In this document: positions 44,734 to 53,898 of the stretch, piece by piece
Position numbering within the stretch: the stretch's first letter is position 1
Layout of the letters: each line of letters begins with the position of its first letter
Assembly (NCBI GenBank): GCA_018806915.1
Contig: JAGKQI010000055.1
Coordinates: 1-64,000, forward strand
Length of the DNA stretch: 64,000 bases
Direction: 5' to 3'
From: Phytophthora colocasiae
Taxonomy: Eukaryota; Oomycota; Peronosporomycetes; Peronosporales; Peronosporaceae
Program-made: the position numbers and the translations under genes
The notes under the pieces: generated by a model
The model's input: the letters and a program-made list of their open reading frames with translations, nothing else
What the model was told of the DNA's origin: nothing
Database searches by the model: none

Positions 44734-45821
44734 TCTCCAGCTTCATGGATCTCCCCACAACCACGGCAGGTATACAGACAGCGATCTGTTGGGTGACCTC
44801 TCTTCCCGCACTTTTCGCAGGTTAGACGTCTCCAGCAGTCCAGATCCGTATGCTTCCGCGATCCACAGTGTGAACAGCGACCTCGATCGTGGTCCGACGT
44901 ACCCCTGCGATCCGCGATCCGGCCTCGATCTTGCGTGTTCACCTGCGATCGCGACTGATCCTGTTGGTGGGGGACGCCCCCAGTGCCGATCTGCTTGTCT
45001 TCCGACGCAGCAAGATATATTCTCCGGAGATCGCCTTCAGAATCGGACCCGTCCGATCCGGATATTTCCTCCGATTCCGAGCTCGGATCCTGGGTTTGGA
45101 TCGCCCGTACCACCGCCCGGGTGGGTGCTGCCGGGGCACTGGCCGGTGCCTTTTGTCTGTACTTCGATCCGAACGCAGATTTACGCTGTCTGCTTTTCGC
45201 CCGTTCCCGGGCACGAAGTACTTCCTCAAGTTCATCGACGTCATTCAGCCGGAGTAGGGTCAGCCGATCAGCTAACTCCGGATCTCCCAATGTCTCGATA
45301 TAGTGATCTACATGTTCCCGGCGGGCCTTAGGGCTCCCATCCTTGATCTTCAGTCTAGCACGTAAAGCCGCCACGTTGAGCCGGTAGAGATAATCGAGAG
45401 GAGTCTCTTCCGATCGTTTGCGAGCGTGATAGTATTGCCACGCGACCGACATACCCAACCCACAATACTGGGTCTGGAAACTGTCCAACAGATCTGCCCA
45501 CTTGGTTTTCGTCGTTCGACTGAGCTGCCTGTACCAGTTCTTTGCCGGTCCCACCATCAGATCTGCAAATGTGAGGCATTTCTCTTCTTCCGTAGCCTGA
45601 TCGCGCTGAAATGCTGACTTGACTTTACTGATCCAGGCCCGAGCGCGATCTTCGTCCAGATCTTTACCCGCAAAATCTTTCAGATCCGAGATCGCTGAGA
45701 TCCGGACCCGCTGGATCATCGACGATCCTCCTTGACCGATTGCCGAGGATGCGATCACTGCTCGGCTCGACATCTGTCCACCAGAACTTGATATGCCCAT
45801 ATCGTCCGGATCGTATTCCAT
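44634..45821 (-). CDS. gag: Gypsy-1 Gag
   Basis: 395 aa from ATG 45821; an upstream extension is possible through the pre-gag frame. The capsid-like core includes WYRQLSRTTKTKWADLLDSF and RSEETPLDYLYRLN (Retrotrans_gag type). There is an acidic Ser-rich linker and then three zinc knuckles: CSHCGSRKHTDLDC, CEKCGKRGHPTDRC and CRGCGEIHEAGEC. Gag packages the RNA and forms the particle. The end overlaps pol by 100 bp in the -1 direction. I did not find a canonical slippery heptamer in the overlap. Confidence 0.93.
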   Translation of the reverse strand: MEYDPDDMGISSSGGQMSSRAVIASSAIGQGGSSMIQRVRISAISDLKDFAGKDLDEDRARAWISKVKSAFQRDQATEEEKCLTFADLMVGPAKNWYRQLSRTTKTKWADLLDSFQTQYCGLGMSVAWQYYHARKRSEETPLDYLYRLNVAALRARLKIKDGSPKARREHVDHYIETLGDPELADRLTLLRLNDVDELEEVLRARERAKSRQRKSAFGSKYRQKAPASAPAAPTRAVVRAIQTQDPSSESEEISGSDGSDSEGDLRRIYLAASEDKQIGTGGVPHQQDQSRSQVNTQDRGRIADRRGTSDHDRGRCSHCGSRKHTDLDCWRRLTCEKCGKRGHPTDRCLYTCRGCGEIHEAGECPMEEFYNQIRKWYDPTRHAGLFPEKVEKMLN

Positions 45822-46230
45822 GCATCCGGATCCGAGGCCGTGACGGACTCCATTTCAACATCCAACTCCCTTTGATCGGCGATCGGGGTGTCGCGAGATT
45901 CCGTTCTTTCAAGAAACGATCCATCGCCATTTGAAAGTAATCGTCCAACTTGTTGCTCGATCCAGTGGAATTAGTCGTCGGCGCGGTCTGGTCCGTCCGG
46001 ATCCGGCGATTTTCTTGCTGATCGGGCATCTTGACCTCCAGCTTTGTGGCCACCGATCGCGTATCCTGTTTCTTCACACGCGATTTCAGGAACTTGGCGC
46101 CGGAGGGCCCTAACGACATGCGTTGCAACCCTCTCGGGCTATCTGAGTCTGGTTCCGAGGTCGCTGACGCGTAGCATGACGACCCAGTCTGATAGCCTGG
46201 GTCGGGCGTCAGTAGGCGCTCGCCGACCAA
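45664..46230 (-). CDS. Gypsy-1 pre-gag ORF, second frame
   Basis: 188 aa frame overlapping the start of gag by about 157 bp. It includes KLDDYFQMAMDRFLKERNLA, after which sense probably passes to the gag frame, and a basic segment (SRVKKQDTRSVATKLEVKMP). No known domain. Likely the N-terminal extension of Gag reached through a frame change. Confidence 0.45.
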   Translation of the reverse strand: MVGERLLTPDPGYQTGSSCYASATSEPDSDSPRGLQRMSLGPSGAKFLKSRVKKQDTRSVATKLEVKMPDQQENRRIRTDQTAPTTNSTGSSNKLDDYFQMAMDRFLKERNLATPRSPIKGSWMLKWSPSRPRIRMHGIRSGRYGHIKFWWTDVEPSSDRILGNRSRRIVDDPAGPDLSDLGSERFCG

Positions 46231-46968
46231 GATCTTGAGGAGTCGAATAGATCATGGGTCGCAGATTGAATCGCTTGCAGTTCCAAGTCAAATAGAGAGT
46301 TTGGGTCGAACTCTCCAGCCACCAAACCAGCTTCTTGGAGCAGATCAAGTAGGATCTTCACCGCGTTCAGGCGGTCAGAGCTAATCCGGGGCTTCGACAC
46401 TGGGCCGGTGAGGTTATCGATCTGGCGGACTTGTATGATCGTAAGAACAGGATCATTAAGCAAGGTCTCGCTTAGCCTCTTCCTGTAGTAGGCCTGTTCG
46501 ATCGCGTCCTTGGTGATCGTTGATCCTGGGTTGATCACATCCTCTGGCTCTGAGTCTGGAGCCTTCAATTTCGTCCGGGTGCTCTTGATCTTCTTTTTCT
46601 TGGTCGATCTTGAGGCACCAGTGGTCTTGGTGAGCAGATTAGGTTTCAGCTTTGCTGATTCCTTATCAACTCGTAAAAGTGTGCGGATCTCGATTCTCAT
46701 CGAGATCCGCAATGGCCCTCGACGGGGCCTTGGGAGGAATTCGAGGTTTTTCTTCGAGATCTGGATTGCGATCCAGGTCTGCCTCGTGTCTGTCAGTAGA
46801 GATCCTCCCAGAACTCTGTTGATCTGTGGATCTTTCCGTTTTAAGCAGTGCCTCCGTTGATCCAACCTTCGTAGGCACTTCTTCCCCTTGTTCTTCTTTA
46901 ATCTTGACATCTTCTTGGGACTCACGGTGATATCCGAAGTCACCAGAAGATCCGGGCACGCGCACCAT
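46209..46968 (-). CDS. Gypsy-1 pre-gag ORF, first frames
   Basis: Two frames share this leader region. One begins with an ATG at 46968, the first base inside the LTR, and runs to 46666 as an acidic, charged sequence (REDVKIKEE-like). The other, 46209-47021, contains a basic patch (SRSTKKKKIKSTRTKLK) and a helical end (LNAVKILLDLLQEAGLVAGE). A frame change near 46670 would join them into one pre-gag protein. Function unknown. Confidence 0.4.
46952..46967 (-). other. Gypsy-1 primer binding site (candidate)
   Basis: On the minus strand, one base after the 5' LTR, TGGTGCGCGTGCCCGG could pair with a tRNA 3' end finishing in CCA. Gypsy-2 has the same spacing (CA, one base, TGGTG). Confidence 0.6.
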
Positions 46969-47703
46969 TGTGGTGGAGCGGATCTGGCCAAAATCTGGTT
47001 GAGGCCGATCGCGATCGCCACTTGCGCCCAGACACCGACTAACGGAGGGGTCCCCGATGATCCGTGATCTTGTTGCGTGTAGTGTTCACCTTGTGTACCC
47101 GTCGGCAGGCGGGTTACGCTCTTCCAGGTAACTTCTGAAGATGTCTTGGGACGAGAAGAAGGTCTTGAGTGACGCAGGGTTTGAGGCGGCGTGGAAGTTC
47201 TTCACTCCACCTCGGGGTACTTGATCCCGGTCGTAGGCGAGTTCTCGAGCCTTGATCCGGGTGCCTGGTTCTTGATCCAGGTCTTCCAATAGTCCAATGT
47301 TCGGGATTCAGTCCCTTCCTTTCGTTGTTTTCCGCTTCCGATAGCGGGGGTCTTGAGGGGGCGAGATTCGACTGGATCCTTAGGCTAAACAACCAATTCC
47401 TTCCGATCCGATGTATACACTTAAAGGATAGTTCACTAGATAGGGCAAAGCTGGCCAATATATTATCCAGACTTAACCGCTATACTAGGTCACGTATCCT
47501 TACCTTCCTGACGCTTGTAGGGCCAATGTAGTTCCCGGTTCCAGGCGTAGCGAAGACACTTGAGTGGTTCAGGCAAATTCGAGTCTGTTTATGGTTATTC
47601 CTATGCCTACTAATCCCATCCTGATTTACTATCCTACGATCACATGACACTGGCTACATAGCTGATCCCTAGCTTGGTTCCCTAACCTGATCTTGAGCCG
47701 ATT

Positions 47704-47818
47704 CCGTACTTAACCGAAGCTTGATCTCGTACTTAACCGAAGCTTGATCTCGCACTTAACCGAAGCTTGATCTCGCACTTAACCGGAGCTTGATCTCGTA
47801 CTTAATCGGGACTTGATC
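47704..47818. repeat. 23-bp minisatellite, 5 copies
   Basis: Same unit as at 35108-35268 but two copies fewer. Confidence 0.93.
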
Positions 47819-48097
47819 ACTGCCTGATCCCGCTTGGTGATCCTTCATAGAATCCGGATCAGGCCACAAGAAGAGTCTGCGCCGCGCCTGGGGTTGACCT
47901 TGATCCGGAGCTGATCTCGTACTTATACGGGAGAGGATCATTGCGCGATCTTGCGTGATCTCGCTTCGTCGCCGCCCGGGGAAGTTGGATCGTGCTGTTA
48001 GAGGCTTCGGGGCGCCAGGGTAAGCTGATCATGCTCGCTTGGGGACCCGTCATCGTTGATCGCGCGAGAACATCCTTGATTTCCCCATTCTTCCTCT

Positions 48098-48187
48098 GGC
48101 AGGATTCGGATCACCCACGAACACCACGGCAGGATTCGGATCACCCACGAACACCACGGCAGGATTCGGATCACCCACGAACACCGC
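48098..48187. repeat. 30-bp minisatellite, 3 copies
   Basis: Same unit as at 35548-35607 but one copy more. Confidence 0.93.
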
Positions 48188-48365
48188 TCCACTTGCTTCT
48201 TCGCCGGTGTCTCCGTTGCCTGTTCCCGGCGGGACCCATCGTACCTTCATCTGATTCGACCCAGATCTGGCGATCACAGGTCCCCCCTGTCGCTCGTTCC
48301 GACTCTATTCGGGTTCGTGGCTGACATCGCCTCTCCGGGAAAATTTTTTCGTCCGCTTCACCACA

Positions 48366-48892
48366 TAGTCTTGTAGCTCGGTTCCACGTACGGGAGCGGC
48401 CAGCCTATACAGCAAAATGCAAAGAGCTTCGATTGCTGATGCTTTTGTTCTCTCTCTCGTTATAGTTTCAGTCAAACCCATTAAATCAATGAGCATGACT
48501 AGTTCTGCTTTGGAAAACCTGAATCGTATGAGAGATTCATCCTCTGACACACTGTTGAAATTGAAAGGCACACGTCGGGTAGTCACCGGTTTCGCCGTTG
48601 TAGCTAACTCTGAAAAGAAAACGGCAGCTTCCAGAGTATTACTAGTCTCACGGGCTTGAAGCAAGCGCTGGTACATGTACGCTGAACGATGATGACGAGG
48701 CACTCCCCGCACAGCAGTCCTCACAAACCACTTCATGTCACTGTCGAGATCGTATGCCGTAGCTTCACCGTCAGTTATGACAGCATCTTCCCTTGCGGTC
48801 CGGCGCTTCTCTAGGATCCATGGCAGGTGCCGCCGATTTAGCTGTGAACGGTCGCAAATTAGGTTCTTGATATAAACCGTAATAATTAGCAA
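48366..48892 (-). pseudogene. Harbinger-2 transposase, N-terminal part
   Basis: Reads on the minus strand to RFRFSKAELVMLIDLMGL, TRERTKASAIEALCILLYRL and RGTELQDY, then hits the Gypsy-1 LTR at 48365. With one TAGT copy, QDY continues directly into FGRSES at 34378. The three pieces add up to 1242 nt, that is 414 codons including the stop, with no internal stop. So the transposase was probably intact when the insertions occurred. The true start near 48892 is uncertain; a CCATGG context 80 bp downstream is in another frame. Confidence 0.85.
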
Positions 48893-49030
48893 TAGAACAG
48901 TAACTATAGGTTGTTTCGTCCGGTTTGGACAAGTTGATTCGGTTTAACTTTCCTGTTGAGACCAGTGAATAGGGCAAGAATGCATATGATCAAACCGGAA
49001 AAACACAAATTTCGGATTTGCTAAAAGCCT
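48893..49030. other. Spacer upstream of Harbinger-2 transposase
   Basis: 138 bp between the Myb/SANT-like ORF and the Harbinger-2 transposase. It would contain the outer end of Harbinger-2, but I could not identify its TIR. Confidence 0.4.
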
Positions 49031-49633
49031 CTATACATTGTCTCCTTCTTCACATTCGAGCTCCACAGTGTGTGATGATGGCTCCACATTTGACTGCTCG
49101 CCAAAGAGAGCATCCAAACGATAGTAATAGGGGCAGGCTTTCTCAACCATATCTTCAAGAGTCATACCGTGGGCAAGCATTTCATCCGTGATGCCGAAGC
49201 CAGTTTGATGCTTGAGCTTGTCGCGTGTGGATTTGTAGCGTGCGAAATAGGACTTCCAACGACTTTGACATACAAGTGCTAACCATGGCTCTGTGATTCC
49301 TGCATCGTAGATTCCTGTTGAACACATATTAGCCTTCACAGCTCCATGGATATAAGCAGCCATCCGCTTGAACCCGTCGATCTTCGTGATCCCAGCACCA
49401 TGCACCACAGACTTGCCTGTAGTAGCCTCCCCAACAATGATCTTGTAGTTGCTTGGATTCTCAAGCCACTCTACCATCGCACGAAATTGCTGGTCAGTTG
49501 TGTGCACGTACTTGGATTTAGGGTTTTTGCCCACTGCCCGAGTTGTCTTCGACACCGGCTTGTTTGATTGCTTCGGCGCCTTCTGACGTCCCCCGTTTTT
49601 TTGTGTCGATAGAGGTGGCATCTTGTGCGGCAA
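49031..49633 (-). CDS. Myb/SANT-like protein, probably transposon-associated
   Basis: 200 aa, intact. A basic N-terminus (GGRQKAPKQSNKPVSKTTR) is followed by QQFRAMVEWLENPSNYKIIVG, KIDGFKRMAAYI, RWKSYFARYKSTRDKLKHQT, GFG, then YYYRLDALFGE. The spacing of Trp residues and the RDKL...TGFG...LFG ending resemble the Myb/SANT-like DNA-binding proteins that accompany DDE transposons. It ends 138 bp from the Harbinger-2 transposase start, on the same strand, so it may be a remnant of another element. I do not recognise a precise family. Confidence 0.5.
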   Translation of the reverse strand: MPHKMPPLSTQKNGGRQKAPKQSNKPVSKTTRAVGKNPKSKYVHTTDQQFRAMVEWLENPSNYKIIVGEATTGKSVVHGAGITKIDGFKRMAAYIHGAVKANMCSTGIYDAGITEPWLALVCQSRWKSYFARYKSTRDKLKHQTGFGITDEMLAHGMTLEDMVEKACPYYYRLDALFGEQSNVEPSSHTVELECEEGDNV

Positions 49634-49743
49634 TGGCGAAGGACACCTGAGGTATGCACTGGAGCGCTCAAAACGAGGTATGCGCGCGACAATTTAAACT
49701 GGAAGCTCTAATGCGCGCGAAGGCGACCTTTCATTGGGCAACA

Positions 49744-49795
49744 AAAAATCAGTCAAGCCGACCGTCTCCGGAGACGGTCAGTTTGACTGATTTTT
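49744..49795. repeat. 52-bp near-perfect palindrome
   Basis: Two 26-base arms with no spacer, centred on CTCCGGAG and differing at two positions. It starts AAAAATCAGTC and ends GACTGATTTTT. It can form a cruciform and lies between the Myb/SANT-like ORF and the Helitron-like termini. Confidence 0.9.
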
Positions 49796-50049
49796 CGCCA
49801 GTTTTCTAGACTACAATTTAGCCAAGAAAACAGACCAACCATCAACGCAGAAAACCGAGAACTGAAACCCCCTATTGGACAAAATTAAGCTAAGTACGAT
49901 AAAAATGCTTCGATAAGTACGAAACAATAGCGCTCGCGAAGCGAATGAGCTGCCCCGACCCACAACCCGCGAAGCGGGCTCTAAGCGCAGTAGTGCGGCG
50001 ATCTCGACAGAGCGAGATGAACGGGTACCAATAAAACCTGCCCCCCGAG
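49796..50049. other. Helitron-like internal remnant
   Basis: No gene. AAGTACGATAAAAATGCTTC near 49894 and 50083 is a direct repeat, each followed by a related GAGCTGCCCC stretch, suggesting two nested or tandem copies of a short Helitron derivative. Confidence 0.45.
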
Positions 50050-50075
50050 CCCGCAGAGCGGGTGGTGACTGCTAG
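50050..50075 (+). repeat. Helitron-like 3' terminus
   Basis: CCCGC, loop AGA, GCGGG, then nine bases and CTAG (50072-50075). Confidence 0.6.
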
Positions 50076-50149
50076 AATAATACTAAGTACGATAAAAATG
50101 CTTCAATAATAGCGTGAGCTGCCCCAGTGATTGGCTAAAATACATCCTA

Positions 50150-50284
50150 CCGAGCAAAGCGAAGGTACGTCGGCAAACCGGCGCGCGCCGATGGTGAGTA
50201 GTGGGGCGAACTGGAACAGTGAGCCCCACGGATTTCAACCAAACACATACAAACCGCCCGCAAAAGTGGGCGCCACTCGGCTAC
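50150..50284 (+). mobile_element. Helitron 3' end fragment related to the large Helitron
   Basis: 50200-50284 aligns with 27193-27273 at roughly 80% by eye, including the GGCGA(A/G)CTGGAACAG word and the hairpin-like CCGCCCGC...GTGGGCG, ending CACTCGGCTAC. The hairpin has one mismatch and the end is CTAC rather than CTAG, so it is decayed. Confidence 0.7.
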
Positions 50285-50532
50285 TTCGCTTGATAACACT
50301 CTATCGGATCGTACCACCTACCATGAACATCATGTTCCTCCACGCTTTTGGGGATACGCCAATTCATTTAAAATGATCTTTAATTTTCAAAAGAATTTTA
50401 TTTTTAATGTTGTTTCTTCAGATTTACGCTTCTTTACGTGCCCTCGGAGCACATGAGACCGAAAAGAACTGTCATTTGCATAAAAAAACTCCAATCACGT
50501 CGTTCAGGTAGTCCTTGTGACTTTCCTGTTCG
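50285..50532. other. Spacer
   Basis: AT-rich and non-coding as far as I can see; includes the 3' flank of the small minus-strand ORF. Confidence 0.4.
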
Positions 50533-50826
50533 TTACCCCCAGGCCTCGAACGCATAAACGAAAATACTGACGGGATCCACCTTGCGTCGAGACAGGCGGT
50601 AATAGCAGTTAAGGCAACTTTTAATCTCCAACACCGCCGGAGAGCTGACGACGCGAGCTTGTGCTCTGAATGCGTCGTGGTTTGCGTCACCAACCTTCTC
50701 AAAAACCGGTGAATACGTACGAGTCTTGGCTTCTGTTAGAAGCACAGACAGGGTGGCGGCGGTGAGGCCGAGATCCACGAGAATGTATCCACAGTCGGGC
50801 AAACACTGTGTCGGCTTGGGGGCCAT
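50533..50826 (-). CDS. Small hypothetical protein
   Basis: 97 aa from ATG 50826, starting MAPKPTQCLPDCGYILVDLG and ending SIFVYAFEAWG. No recognised domain. An overlapping frame (50702-50472) could continue it after a frame change. The N-terminal half is mildly hydrophobic. A genuine small gene or a gene fragment are both possible. Confidence 0.3.
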   Translation of the reverse strand: MAPKPTQCLPDCGYILVDLGLTAATLSVLLTEAKTRTYSPVFEKVGDANHDAFRAQARVVSSPAVLEIKSCLNCYYRLSRRKVDPVSIFVYAFEAWG

Positions 50827-50827
50827 T

Positions 50828-50848
50828 TTTTAGGGTTAGGGTTTAGAG
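50828..50848 (+). other. Telomere-like word
   Basis: TTTAGGGTTAGGGTTTAG, just upstream of the small minus-strand ORF. Plants and some stramenopiles use TTTAGGG telomeres. With about two imperfect units this may be chance. Confidence 0.3.
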
Positions 50849-51534
50849 TTCCTAAACCGACACGTCCCTGGGTTAAAATCCCATACAAAAAATACACTAC
50901 CCACAGAATGTCAGGATCGTGACTTTTCCCATACTGTTAATATAGGGGCTCGGTACGGACATGTCCGAGGGTTTTGAGTTTTCGGAAAGGCGTGTCGCGG
51001 ACCTAAACTAGTCCGTTCGGAGCTACCTAAAATTATTAGTTTTGGGTTTTCGTCATTTCCGGAGCCCAAACAGCGTGAACTCTTTGGTAGTGTGCCTACT
51101 ACTACGCGTTTTTCCCTTTAAAAGTTTCACTCTTTCTATTCTAACTTCGGCCAGACTTGCACTTAGGCGACGCTACTTAGATGTCCCTAACGTAGTTTCT
51201 GACGCTTTACACGATGGAACTTGGTAACACTCCCAAATATTATTTTTGACCAAGTTATTAAATGTTTAAGTGAAATTTCACCTTTGACTGTCCATAACTA
51301 TACTAAGACTTGAAATGGTTCTTAGTACGATCGTATAGCGCGTCAAATTCTACATTGAATCCGTCTAAGAAGAAGCGGACTTCACCATATGTTAAGTCTT
51401 CGTAAAGTTATTCAAGTTTAAAGGCAAACTCACTCAAACTTACTACACATTAATATCTCCGAAACGCCCACTACTGTAATCTCGTCATAAGTTTGGCTAT
51501 ACTTACACTATCAAAATATCTTAGATGAATTTAA
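50849..51534. other. AT-rich spacer
   Basis: About 690 bp without a supported gene. The only ORF (51042-51227) lacks features. Words such as ACATGTCCG and GACACGTCCC recur near 50860 and 50960. Confidence 0.4.
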
Positions 51535-52110
51535 CGTATTTTTTCATGTTCTTTTCGATGGTACTTCATCTGTCACCCAGATTTAATATACTCAAGTCAG
51601 TATTAGCTTATACAGGCATTCTTCAAAAACAAGACGTTTCTTACTCTATCATTGCCTTTATCTACCATGTCTCTTTCTTACGCACATGGAAACAATGTAC
51701 TTTCTCATGCTCTTTCCGATGGTACTGTGTGTGTCTGCTATATTTAATATATGGAGACAGTATTTGCTTGTACAGGCTTTTTTTTAAATGAGACGTTTCT
51801 AGCTCTATCATTGGCTATTTCTACTGTGTCCTTTTTTTTCACATTGAAACAATGCACTTTATCATGATCGTTTTGATGGTACGTCGTGCGTCACCCATAT
51901 TTATTATATGAAGTCTGTATTAGCTTATACAGGCATTCTTCAAAAATATGACGTTTCTTGCTCTTTTATTGGCTATATTTACCGTGTCCCTTTTTTACGC
52001 ACATGGAAACAATGTACGTTTTCATTCTCTTTCCGATGGTATATCGTATGTCTGCCAGATCTTTTATCTTAAGACAGTATTTGCTTGTACAAGGAGTGTT
52101 TAAGATGGGG
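51535..52110 (+). repeat. Short satellite, about 3.6 units of 155-160 bp, ABAB pattern
   Basis: Units begin near 51535, 51700, 51854 and 52014. Units 1 and 3 share CACCCA(G/T)ATTTA, TTAGCTTATACAGG and CATTCTTCAAAAA; units 2 and 4 share CTCTTTCCGATGGTA, GACAGTATTTGCTTGTACA and TGTCTGC. All share TATCATTG or a variant and CACAT(G/T)GAAACAATG. It is a diverged relative of the upstream module of the 1.32 kb array, in opposite orientation. Confidence 0.8.
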
Positions 52111-52312
52111 ATATTATACAGTTGTTGGGCCTATTTATGCTACATGGGAGCATTATACAACATATTCACTTTCCAGGATGTATCCAACGTCTCCAGCGGT
52201 GTACTGTACAACATGTAGTGGCCTCCAACATGTGTACAACCGCAAAAGGTGGTGTGATGTACAATATGACGGAAGGTCCAGCATGTATACAACATCATTG
52301 GATGGTGTCCTG
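52111..52312 (+). repeat. Region with recurring GTACAAC words
   Basis: About six imperfect occurrences of (T/G)(A/G)TACAACAT-like words, 25-45 bp apart, between 52150 and 52295, directly outside the Gypsy-2 LTR. Could be an old minisatellite. No gene is seen. Confidence 0.5.
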
Positions 52313-53561
52313 TGTGAAGCTGTGGGTTTGAATTTTCGCCCAGAAGTCGCCTCCCAGGACCATCCATTGATCTGGAAGCTGATTGGCTGATATTTGACAA
52401 CATTGGGACGGGAATCTGGGAAGGTGTAAGCGTTGTGCTTCAGGAATACCTTCGATAATCTCCGGAATCCATGTCCGATCTGGAATCCCGAGTCGACCAA
52501 CTACATCCGGAGCCCTGATACAGCTGAACCAGGTACACATACAGTATCCAAGTATTTCCTGTGAAAAGAGCTCCAGATGCCGGCCAAGGTCACGTGGAAT
52601 CTGAACACCAAGGGCGTTTGGAAAGGACTGGCATCCGGGGAAATCCTGATTTGTACCCAGTATCCAGTTGAATAGTCCTGATTTGTACCCAGTATCCAGT
52701 TGAAGCTCCAAGTATACTTAAGTCAAGTGATTACCGACCGACCAAGACGACCGACCAGGATGTGCTCGGCACCAGCCGGAATTCTTCGGGCTTCGGCGAC
52801 AGAGACACGCGCCCCCTGCCCCTTTCTATAGTGAAATCAAGACGTTTAGCAGAGACTTTAGCAAAATATTTATACATAAATAACAGAGAGTTCAATTTGC
52901 CACCAAGGACGCAAGTGAGTGTGCGGGAGGTTCCCACAAGCCACCACTGCCGAGAACCGCCGACCAGCCTCAAGAAGAGGGCTCGGGGTCATCTCCGCCA
53001 GCGTTAGGCCGCGACGACAGCGTACACCGCCGCGGGATTCTCCACAAAGGTCAAGACCAAGTTAGGTAAGGGATCCGGAGGGCGCATCCGGAAGTGAGCT
53101 TCCTATTTCATATTCCAGTTGGGATACCCATTTCATATTATAACTGCGTTTTTAGGAGGTTGTTAGTAGTTAGCCCCTTGGAACTGTATTGAATTAACTA
53201 CTGTGTGATAGGATTGTATATTGAGGGTTATCCGGATTACTTTCTAGTGATTCCGGACTCCATTTGATTATTGTCTTCCGGAAACCAAGTGGTTATCCGG
53301 AAGTGGTGCGCTTGTAAGAGTCCCGGAACCGAGCCAGTGTTCCGGAATCAGACTCCGTCGACTGGCATCTGGAGTGCCCACCGCTCAAGGGCCACAAAGA
53401 ATAAGAGCGGCTGTATATTTGCATATTAACTCTCTGTATTGTATTGGTTAACCGCTAGGGGAAGACTTTGCTACTAGTCTTTCACTGATTCCAGACGACT
53501 GCATCTGGAAAGTACCTGGCATTTGTACATCTGGACCTGATCGGCATCCAGAAGTAACTCA
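52313..53561 (+). repeat. Gypsy-2 5' LTR
   Basis: The start is fixed by the second copy at 63464. The end (CA at 53560-53561) is inferred from the PBS-like sequence one base later, because the second LTR is cut by the window edge. Length about 1249 bp. Confidence 0.75.
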
Positions 53562-53562
53562 T

Positions 53563-53578
53563 TGGTGACTACACCGGA
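53563..53578 (+). other. Gypsy-2 primer binding site (candidate)
   Basis: TGGTGACTACACCGGA starts one base after the presumed LTR end, the same spacing as in Gypsy-1. Confidence 0.5.
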
Positions 53579-53898
53579 TACACGAAGACAAACGACACCC
53601 AAGAGGATACCACAAGGTCACACGCCAACTCTGCCTTCCGGATACCCATAGGATCCCGGAAGGTTGAGACTGACCCCACTTGGCATCTGGACGTTTTATT
53701 CCAGAATCCACTTGGCCACGCACTATACACTCTGGGCGACCGACTTCCAGTCCGGAAGCCGAAAAGTGTTCACCCACTTCGCCACAGCTGGTGCGCGTGC
53801 CCGGATTCGATACCGAGTGTATAACCGAGTTACTTTATATTTGATTCGATTAGTTTCAGGGGAACTGAGTGCTAACTAACTTTCTAATCGTGGTTGTG
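53579..53898. other. Gypsy-2 leader
   Basis: Untranslated leader between PBS and first ORF; no gene. Packaging signals would be expected here. Many CCGGA words. Confidence 0.5.

Larger units (their letters stand above)
34379..48365 (-). mobile_element. Gypsy-1: full-length Ty3/Gypsy chromovirus-like element
   Basis: Sense strand is minus. LTRs at 46969-48365 (5') and 34379-35785 (3') start TGTGGTG and end CACCACA; the target duplication is TAGT (34375-34378, 48366-48369). Order on the sense strand: LTR, PBS, pre-gag ORFs, gag, pol, antisense ORF, LTR. The LTRs differ mainly by minisatellite copy number and a few indels, so the insertion is recent. GATC is extremely frequent throughout. Confidence 0.96.
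46969..48365 (-). repeat. Gypsy-1 5' LTR
   Basis: 1397 bp; nearly identical to 34379-35785 apart from two fewer 23-bp units, one more 30-bp unit, a 12-bp segment near 47195 and a few single-base differences. Confidence 0.95.

Noticed and set aside
52085..52403. ORFs of 70-100 aa crossing the border of the Gypsy-2 LTR
   Set aside because: They run through a minisatellite-like region into the LTR and are not conserved at the second LTR.
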